Shown here: positions 5,594-11,547 of the stretch, piece after piece
Layout of the letters: each line of letters begins with the position of its first letter
Numbering within the stretch: position 1 is the first letter of the stretch
NCBI GenBank assembly: GCA_029935325.1
Contig: JAOZKO010000066.1
Span: forward strand, 1 to 11,547
Source: Bacteroidales bacterium
GTDB lineage: Bacteria; Bacteroidota; Bacteroidia; Bacteroidales; UBA1556
Length of the DNA stretch: 11,547 nt
Direction of reading: 5' to 3'
The notes under the pieces: generated by a model
Database searches by the model: none
What the model saw: only the letters and a program-made list of their open reading frames with translations
What the model was told of the DNA's origin: nothing
Position numbers and translations under genes: made by a program

Positions 5594-8296
5594 ATGAAAT
5601 TTTTGAAATACCTTCTCTATATAATTATTGTAGTAGCAATTGCTGCAGTATCTTATTATGCCTATATATTTTATATTCAGGCCAAGGACGAACCTATTGA
5701 CGCTCTGTATGTAATGCCCGAAAATGCAGCAATAGTTTTTTATTCGGCAGATTATAATGAGCTTAAAGAACAACTGAATTCTAATTCCGAATTGTGGAGC
5801 TCAATAATGAAGGATCAGAGCTTAGTACATTCATTACAAAGCCTCGATAGTTTGTATATTAAAATTGCTGCTGTCTTTCCTCAATCCATTGAGCCTGTAA
5901 AGGCTTATTATTCAATCCATTTTGTGGGCTATAAAAAGTTTAAAGGACTTCTTAGTTTTTCAACAATGCAAGAGTTTAATGTCACAGGTCTAGAGAATCA
6001 GCTTTCGCAATTTGGAGTATTTCGTAAGAGAAAGTTTGAAGGGGAAGAAATTTATATATTAGATATTGATAATTCAGATTCAAAATATCATATTCGGTAT
6101 AAACATGGAGTTGTAAGTATTTGTAATTATGGTCCATTAATCGAGAAAATAATTTTGGAAGAAGAAATTGATAGCGAATTAAAAAAGAAGAATGTTGCTC
6201 GGATGCTTAAAATTTCTGGCAAGGATGCTTCAGCAAGCATATTTATTAATTACCAATATATGTATCGCCTTATTGCTGATTTTGCAAATGAAGAGGATAT
6301 AAATATTATAAAACAGTTGGGGAGCTTAAGTCAGTTTACTGTTCTAGATTTTAATCAAAGCGAAAATCATTTTAGCTTTAATGGTTTTAGCTTCGAATCT
6401 GATACTATTCCAAGTATGCTAAGTACTTTTAGAAACTATGATGCTACAACAGTAGAAATATTTGACCATATTCCTGCACAAACAGCATTTGTTTATTATC
6501 AAGGAGCAAATAAACTTAATGATTATTTGTTGGAAAAATCTAATGGTGATTTTAGTGTAGAGAATAAAAGATCTGTGAAGTCATACCAGGCTGATCTAAT
6601 GATTGATATACGTGATTATTTTTATCCATGGATTAAATCTGAATTGGCATATTGTATTTTAAGCTCTAAAACAAACAAAAATAATAATGAGAGCTTTGCT
6701 TTAATGAATACTTATGACTCAAAGGAAGCTAGTCAAACATTATCAAAATTGAATGTTATAGCACATAATTTCAAGAATATAGAAATGGATACCATTCAGT
6801 ATCGTACTTATAATATTCATTTTATTCCATTACCATATTTATTGTCAAATGTTTTTGGGAAAATGTTTAACTCAATACAGCAGAACTATTATGTATTAGT
6901 AGATGATTATGTTGTTTTTGCAAACTCCCCGTCTATTCTCAAAAAGTATATTGATAATATTCTAATTAAAAGAACTCTAGCAAGGCGAGATGGATTTGAT
7001 GATTTCTCTGATAAAATTAACTCACAAGCACATTTGATGATTTATTCTAATATGCATGCATATGATAATATTTTCAAATCATTCTTAAATGCTAAAATAG
7101 TAAGTTATTTACAATCATCATCAATGAACCTTAACGAGTTTGGAGATATTGTAATTCAGTTTATTGTACAGGAAAATGGAGCCTTTACATCCTTAAATTT
7201 GAATAGTACCAAATGGGTTGAGGATGAAGATGAGGTGTCCTGGCAAGTAGCTCTTGATAATAATTTTATTAAAGGTCCATTTATAATCAAAAATCACCAA
7301 ACCAATAAAAAAGATATTTTGGTTTTTGATGATCACAACCTGATGTATCGTATCAATCATTTGGGGAAAATTGTTTGGGCAATACCAGTTGCAGAATTAC
7401 CTATAGGTGATGTTGAAGTTGTAGATTTTTATAAAAATGGCAAATTTCAGTTTGTTTTTAATTCAGCAAAACACCTTTATATGTTTGATGTTAATGGTAA
7501 TAAAGTTGAAGATTATCCTATTGCATTAAGTTCAGATGCTACAGCATCACTAAGTGTAATGGATTACGACCTGAAGAAGAATTATAGAATAATTATTCCT
7601 CAAGCCGATGGAATTATTCATAATTATCAAATTGATGGGCAGGAAACTTACGGCTGGAATATGCCTAGCATGCCTCAATTAGTTAATTCACCAATTCAGT
7701 ATTTCAGACTAGGAACAAAGGATTTCCTTCTTCTTACTGATACGGCAGGAAATGTGGTTTTCTCAAATAGAAGAGGAGATGCTAGAATAGAAGCAAAGCT
7801 TGCTTTTACTAATAATCCTAAAACTTCATTTTATAAGCTACAGTCGAATTTGGTGACTACAGACTTGATGGGAAGAATAATAATAATTGACAAAGAAGGT
7901 GCTGTTGAGAAGTTTTTGGTGCGCGATTTTACCAGAGATCACTATTTTACTCTTATAGATATTGACTATGATGGACAAAAAGATTATTTATTTTATGACT
8001 TAAATACCCTTTATGCATACAATCAAAAAAGAGAATTATTATGGTCTAAATCGATAGAAGAATATGCATTGTCAAACTTTCAATTTATAGAGAATATCAT
8101 TGGTGATAGTTGTGGAGTAGTGGCTTATAATTCAGTAAATCAGCACTATGTATTTTTGAATGCTAATGGTGACTTTAAGGAGAAAGACGAATATGTAGCA
8201 AGTAAAAATTTTAGAGTTTATAAGGCGACAAATGCCCAATCTATGCGTCTTATTACAGCAAAGGGAAGGGTGATAAGCAACTATTTGTTAAAATAA
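5594..8296 (+). CDS. Membrane-anchored protein: two DUF3352-like halves plus C-terminal beta-propeller
   Basis: The 900-residue product has an N-terminal signal-anchor helix (about 5-28) and then a long extracytoplasmic part, so it is probably tethered in the inner membrane facing the periplasm. Residues 40-270 and 292-540 appear to be two copies of one domain: MPENAAIVFYSADYNELKEQ (41-60) aligns with IPAQTAFVYYQGANKLNDYL (293-312). Later segments also correspond: YHIRYKHGVVSICNYGPLIEK (165-185) with NYYVLVDDYVVFANSPSILKK (431-451). The layout recalls DUF3352 proteins, but I hold that name only tentatively. From about 570 to the end come seven or eight short repeats of the type 'ILVFDDHNLMYRINHLGKIVW' (strand, D/N turn, strand, G, strand), as in PQQ/BamB-like or FG-GAP-like propellers. 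No catalytic residues are evident. The start is supported by the signal-anchor and a Bacteroidota-type promoter upstream. It is probably first in an operon with the lipoprotein and DUF5723 genes. Confidence 0.78.
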   Translation: MKFLKYLLYIIIVVAIAAVSYYAYIFYIQAKDEPIDALYVMPENAAIVFYSADYNELKEQLNSNSELWSSIMKDQSLVHSLQSLDSLYIKIAAVFPQSIEPVKAYYSIHFVGYKKFKGLLSFSTMQEFNVTGLENQLSQFGVFRKRKFEGEEIYILDIDNSDSKYHIRYKHGVVSICNYGPLIEKIILEEEIDSELKKKNVARMLKISGKDASASIFINYQYMYRLIADFANEEDINIIKQLGSLSQFTVLDFNQSENHFSFNGFSFESDTIPSMLSTFRNYDATTVEIFDHIPAQTAFVYYQGANKLNDYLLEKSNGDFSVENKRSVKSYQADLMIDIRDYFYPWIKSELAYCILSSKTNKNNNESFALMNTYDSKEASQTLSKLNVIAHNFKNIEMDTIQYRTYNIHFIPLPYLLSNVFGKMFNSIQQNYYVLVDDYVVFANSPSILKKYIDNILIKRTLARRDGFDDFSDKINSQAHLMIYSNMHAYDNIFKSFLNAKIVSYLQSSSMNLNEFGDIVIQFIVQENGAFTSLNLNSTKWVEDEDEVSWQVALDNNFIKGPFIIKNHQTNKKDILVFDDHNLMYRINHLGKIVWAIPVAELPIGDVEVVDFYKNGKFQFVFNSAKHLYMFDVNGNKVEDYPIALSSDATASLSVMDYDLKKNYRIIIPQADGIIHNYQIDGQETYGWNMPSMPQLVNSPIQYFRLGTKDFLLLTDTAGNVVFSNRRGDARIEAKLAFTNNPKTSFYKLQSNLVTTDLMGRIIIIDKEGAVEKFLVRDFTRDHYFTLIDIDYDGQKDYLFYDLNTLYAYNQKRELLWSKSIEEYALSNFQFIENIIGDSCGVVAYNSVNQHYVFLNANGDFKEKDEYVASKNFRVYKATNAQSMRLITAKGRVISNYLLK

Positions 8297-8381
8297 TTTG
8301 TTTAGTGTTGTGAAAAGGTTTAATTTTATCCTCTTTTTGTGAGCTATATCAATATAACACGACATAGGAAAATAAATTAAT

Positions 8382-10016
8382 ATGAATATGAAATTTTATA
8401 ATAAAGATAATCGTTTCAAACTGTTGCTAACAATGATATTGGCATCGGTATTAATGCATTCATGCTATAAGGAGCGACTGGGTTTAGACAAAATAAGCGG
8501 TGGAACATGGAATCCAACTTTGGCAGCTCCGATTTTCTATGGCGACCTAAATATGTCGAAATTAGTGGAGGCTAATGACGAAAACTGGAAGGAATACCCT
8601 GATGGTTTATTGAGTTTGGTATATCGTGGAGATACTATTTCTGATTTAGCAGATCAAATAATTAATTTTCCGGATCAATCAAATGATACAACATTGGCAT
8701 TTGTACTTCCGCCAAACCTATTCCCTGGAAATAGTCATTCCCAAATATTCCTTATAGAATCTAAGTTTGTAACAAATAGCAATGAAAGACTTGATAGTAT
8801 TTTAATAAAATCAGGTACACTTACAATTGAAATAACTACAAACCTTAACCATAATAGTTCAGTTGATATTATTATTCCTGCCATGACTGAATATGGTAAT
8901 ACAGGTCAAACATTCTTTGAAAAAGTTATTATTCCTTATACTGGTGGTACTTCAACTACCGTGACTAAAACATTTCAGTTAAAGGATTACTTTTTGGTAA
9001 TTAATAAAAATGGAAGCAATTCGAATATCGTAGAGGAGTATATCAAAGTTTTTGTGGAAAAAGGAAATGGATCCGATAACTCACCATATACAGTAAGTGT
9101 TAAGCAAACCATGTCATCGGTAACTTATTTTCAAGCCTTTGGTTATTTCAATCAGCATACACTAAATATTAGTGAATCATCAATAGCTATAGGGATTTTT
9201 GATAATTTACATTATAGCGAAATAATTGTTGAAGAGCCAATATTGAAAATGGTTTTCAGAAACACTTACGGTTTGCCAATGGATATGAATTTCAGTAAAT
9301 TATATGTTGAAAAAGAAGGCGTTCAAAAAGATATATTAAGTTCATTGCTTCCTACCATACCTCTTAATTATCCTGATTTTAGCAATGTAGGTGGTTATGA
9401 TACAACTAATGTAACTTTTACTTCTACAAATTCAAATATTGTGGATGTTGTTAATTTTAATCCACAGAAATTAGTATATGAAGGTACTGTTCTTTCCAAC
9501 CCAACTGCAGCCATTCTTCCTAATTTCCTTTTAGATACAAGTGGTGTTAATGTTAGCCTTGAATTGGAAATACCTCTTTATGGTAGAGCATTGGAGTTTA
9601 CTTTAGAGGATACTACCGCAGTTGACTTTAGTGAAATGTTTGCTTGGGATGATATTGAAAGTATTGATTTGAACATTAATACACTTAATTATTTTCCGAT
9701 GGAGGCTATATTACAATTATACTTAGCAGATTCAAATGGCGTTGTATATGATTCTATTTTTGATTCTCAAGATAAGCTGCTTGAAGCTGCTACTCCTGGC
9801 CCTCCGCCAGATTATCGCACATCCATTCCTATTCACCAAATGATTACTGTTAAAATGTCGAATAGTAAATTGGATAATTTGAAGAATGCTGAAAAAATGA
9901 TTATCTCTACCACTGCTACAACCTACGATCAGGGAAGTAAAGTAGTGAAAATATATAGCGATTATAAAATTTCCGTTGAGCTATCAGCCAAGGGTAATTA
10001 TACTAAAGATTATTAA
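8382..10016 (+). CDS. Outer-membrane lipoprotein of unknown function
   Basis: The 544-residue product has a lipoprotein signal: basic N-region (residues 4-13), hydrophobic core LLLTMILASVLM (14-25) and lipobox MHSC with the lipidated Cys at 28. The residues after the Cys are YKER, partly like the K-(D/E)-(D/E) surface-export signal described in some Bacteroidota, so surface display is possible. The mature protein is rich in beta-strands, Asn, Thr and Ser. It begins with a GGTWNPTLAAPIFYGDL block (40-56) and a DGLLSLVYRGDT block (74-85), which I associate with Bacteroidota lipoproteins of no known function. There is no enzyme motif. AGGA (8366-8369) lies 12 nt before the chosen ATG at 8382; an ATG at 8388 is also possible. 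It lies 85 nt after the large membrane protein gene with no convincing terminator or promoter in between, and ends in tandem stops (TAATAA) just ahead of the DUF5723 gene. Confidence 0.82.
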   Translation: MNMKFYNKDNRFKLLLTMILASVLMHSCYKERLGLDKISGGTWNPTLAAPIFYGDLNMSKLVEANDENWKEYPDGLLSLVYRGDTISDLADQIINFPDQSNDTTLAFVLPPNLFPGNSHSQIFLIESKFVTNSNERLDSILIKSGTLTIEITTNLNHNSSVDIIIPAMTEYGNTGQTFFEKVIIPYTGGTSTTVTKTFQLKDYFLVINKNGSNSNIVEEYIKVFVEKGNGSDNSPYTVSVKQTMSSVTYFQAFGYFNQHTLNISESSIAIGIFDNLHYSEIIVEEPILKMVFRNTYGLPMDMNFSKLYVEKEGVQKDILSSLLPTIPLNYPDFSNVGGYDTTNVTFTSTNSNIVDVVNFNPQKLVYEGTVLSNPTAAILPNFLLDTSGVNVSLELEIPLYGRALEFTLEDTTAVDFSEMFAWDDIESIDLNINTLNYFPMEAILQLYLADSNGVVYDSIFDSQDKLLEAATPGPPPDYRTSIPIHQMITVKMSNSKLDNLKNAEKMIISTTATTYDQGSKVVKIYSDYKISVELSAKGNYTKDY

Positions 10017-10030
10017 TAATTGATGATAAA

Positions 10031-10034
10031 AGGA
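10031..10034 (+). promoter_or_regulatory. Shine-Dalgarno-like AGGA deciding the DUF5723 start
   Basis: AAAAGGA ending at 10034 lies 6 nt before the ATG at 10041 and overlaps or follows the other possible starts (TTG 10020, ATG 10023). It therefore favours 10041, which also gives the cleanest signal peptide. Confidence 0.5.
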
Positions 10035-10040
10035 TTTATA

Positions 10041-11417
10041 ATGAATAGTTTAAAAAACATAATTTCAGTTGTATTTGTAGGCCTTTTGTTGTCAATAGGA
10101 GGCAAACTGTCTGCACAATACGATTTAGGAATATATCATATGCAATTAGTCCCTCAAACTAATTTGTCGAACCCTGCATTTATGCCCGATTACCAATACC
10201 ATTTTGGTTTTCCAGCTTTGTCATCTGTTCAAGGTGCCTTAGGCACTAGTGGTGCAAAGTATAATCAGATGTTTGAAACTACAGCAAGTGATTCCCTAGC
10301 CATAAGCCCATCTACAATTCTAAAAAATGTAAAAGATGGAAATAATATTAATTCAAGAGCAATAGATCAGTGGTTGAACATTGGTATGCGTTGGCAGAAG
10401 TTTTACTTCTCGGCATCTATTTCAGATATTACTGATGTAAATGCTTTTTATTCCAAAAGCTTGATTGAAGTAGCAGCCAACGGTAATGCTGATTATGTTG
10501 GTGAATCTATTGATTTTTCACCACTGGCACTTAAAGCAATTCACTATAGAGAATACGCACTTGGTGCTGCTTATGATTTTAACGAGCAGTGGAATTTTGG
10601 TGCTAAAGTAAAGGTTCTATTTGGCAAGTCAGCCATTCATACCGAGAAAATGGATGTAAGCTTACTTACCACCGAAGATTACTATTATATTAATACTCAT
10701 TCGAATATAATTGTAAATACATCTATACCAACTAACAAAAAAGATACTACTGGAGAAATAAGCTGGGGAGAATATGGTTTCTATGGCTCGAATCTTGGTT
10801 TTGGATTGGATTTAGGAGCAACTTTTAAGATGGATGATCAATGGACTTTCTCAGCCTCAGTATTAGACTTAGGCTATATTCAATACGACCGCTGGTTAAA
10901 AACATATTCGTCAGAAGCTGATGTTTCGTATCGCGGAATAGATGTAAACCAATTTGAAGGTTTGGATGAAGCTGAGCAGGAGCAAATGTGGATCGATATT
11001 CAGGATTCCATAGTTGATTTATTTAATATTGAAGAAAGTGTAGGTAAGTTTAAAGTGCCTCTTACAGCAAAAGTATATCTTGCAGCAAACTACCAGCTAA
11101 GTACTGTCGATAATGTGGGCGCATTAGTTCGTTTAGAGATTTTTAATGGTATTGTTCGACCATCTTTCACAGCATCTTATTACCGTCAACTTAATAGTAA
11201 TTTTGGAGTTACAGCAAATTATTCAATACTTAATCGTAGCTATTTTAACTTAGGTGTAGGTGTTGTTGCTAACTTCGAACCAATTCAAGTTTACTTTGTA
11301 ACGGATAATCTTTATGGAATATTTGCACCTGATGATGTAAGATATACCAACTTCCATTTCGGTATTAACTTTATTTTCCCAAGTCATACTGTTAGTCGTA
11401 CAATGATTGATTTGTAA
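10041..11417 (+). CDS. DUF5723 family outer-membrane protein
   Basis: The 458-residue product, counted from the ATG at 10041, has a signal peptide MNSLKNIISVVFVGLLLSIG...KLSAQ cleaved near residue 26. The mature start YDLGIYHMQLVPQTNLSNPAFMPDYQYHFGFP with the NPAxxPD motif (44-50) is characteristic of the Bacteroidota DUF5723 family. The rest alternates amphipathic strands with Asn/Asp/Gly turns (for example YALGAAYDFNEQWNFGAKVKVLFG and LGFGLDLGATFKMDDQWTFSASVLDLG), as in PorV/FadL-like beta-barrels. The last strands (TNFHFGINFIFP) are followed by a short polar tail. Its function is unknown; an outer-membrane barrel is inferred. Starts at TTG 10020 or ATG 10023 would add a few residues, but 10041 has the better ribosome site. 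It lies 24 nt after the lipoprotein stop, so the two are almost certainly co-transcribed. No clear terminator follows. Confidence 0.87.
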   Translation: MNSLKNIISVVFVGLLLSIGGKLSAQYDLGIYHMQLVPQTNLSNPAFMPDYQYHFGFPALSSVQGALGTSGAKYNQMFETTASDSLAISPSTILKNVKDGNNINSRAIDQWLNIGMRWQKFYFSASISDITDVNAFYSKSLIEVAANGNADYVGESIDFSPLALKAIHYREYALGAAYDFNEQWNFGAKVKVLFGKSAIHTEKMDVSLLTTEDYYYINTHSNIIVNTSIPTNKKDTTGEISWGEYGFYGSNLGFGLDLGATFKMDDQWTFSASVLDLGYIQYDRWLKTYSSEADVSYRGIDVNQFEGLDEAEQEQMWIDIQDSIVDLFNIEESVGKFKVPLTAKVYLAANYQLSTVDNVGALVRLEIFNGIVRPSFTASYYRQLNSNFGVTANYSILNRSYFNLGVGVVANFEPIQVYFVTDNLYGIFAPDDVRYTNFHFGINFIFPSHTVSRTMIDL

Positions 11418-11530
11418 TTTTTATATTTCTATTTTCTTCAAGTTAATACTTCGTTAATGTTTTATATAAATCACACAGTCAGGCGATTACATCTTTATGC
11501 AATAATGTATAATATTCACAAAATCAACAC
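11418..11530. other. A/T-rich intergenic region, no gene seen
   Basis: After the DUF5723 stop codon the sequence is T-rich with no open frame of note, no hairpin with a G+C stem and no match to the Bacteroidota -7 element. It separates the operon from the repeat at the right edge. Confidence 0.5.
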
Positions 11531-11547
11531 TTTGCGTCTTGGCGTCT
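11531..11547. repeat. Short tandem repeat cut by the window edge
   Basis: TTTGCGTC (11531-11538) is followed by TTGGCGTC (11539-11546), two 8-nt units differing at one base, and the pattern continues into the last base. It is clearly richer in G+C than its surroundings. Arrays of TTTGCGTC/TTGGCGTC-type units occur, from memory, in intergenic regions of many environmental Bacteroidota genomes. Only the first two units are visible here. Confidence 0.45.

Noticed and set aside
5579..5773. Minus-strand open frame of 64 codons
   Set aside because: It is antisense to the signal-anchor region of the large membrane protein; its hydrophobic Ile/Tyr-rich content follows from that.
8297..8381. Separate promoter or terminator between the propeller gene and the lipoprotein gene
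   Set aside because: No TAnnTTTG element is present, and the only potential stem (AAAAGG with CCTCTTTT) needs a bulge, so neither was annotated.
10020..10022. TTG at 10020 as start of the DUF5723 gene
   Set aside because: It has no ribosome site and adds residues before the natural signal peptide; ATG 10041 is preceded by AGGA at good spacing.
11449..11465. TTAA...TTAA hairpin with a TTCG-containing loop after the DUF5723 gene as a terminator
   Set aside because: Only four A-T pairs can form and the following sequence has no firm T-run, so it is too weak to call.
1..11547. CRISPR array, IS element, phage or defence module
   Set aside because: I saw no regularly spaced repeats, transposase or integrase motifs, terminal inverted repeats with target duplications, or recognisable defence domains.

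Overview
The window looks like a low-G+C chromosomal segment of a Bacteroidota bacterium. The evidence is a GWxTD-domain protein, a DUF5723-type outer-membrane protein, signal peptides ending in ...AQ, and several sites matching the Bacteroidota promoter (-33 TTTG, -7 TAnnTTTG). Most genes also lack a clear Shine-Dalgarno sequence. I cannot place it below phylum with confidence; the mix would fit Bacteroidia-like lineages. No phage, IS, CRISPR or toxin/defence module is visible, so this reads as housekeeping plus envelope genes.

Layout. (1) 2-1309 (+): the 3' part of an LplT-like MFS transporter whose start lies left of the window. It carries an unusual ~120-residue hydrophilic insert before its last membrane helix. 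(2) 4018-1411 (-): a secreted GWxTD-domain protein followed by a family 2 glycosyltransferase, probably one transcript. The glycosyltransferase has no ATG start. A perfect 11-bp inverted repeat fills the predicted promoter spacer upstream. (3) 4564-4161 (-): tRNA-Glu(UUC), then rpsT (S20), then a strong intrinsic terminator, apparently from one near-consensus promoter. (4) 5351-4659 (-): an unrecognised cytoplasmic protein, divergent from the next block. (5) 5594-11417 (+): a large membrane-anchored protein (two DUF3352-like halves plus a beta-propeller), a lipoprotein, and a DUF5723 barrel-like outer-membrane protein. The right edge enters a G+C-richer short tandem repeat.

How the genes may work together. 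Blocks 1, 2 and 5 all concern the envelope: lipid or solute transport, glycan transfer, secreted or outer-membrane proteins. Block 5 is the most suggestive, because an inner-membrane-anchored propeller protein, a possibly surface-exposed lipoprotein and an outer-membrane barrel lie in series. Whether they form one complex is inference only. The central tRNA/S20 unit is ordinary translation machinery.
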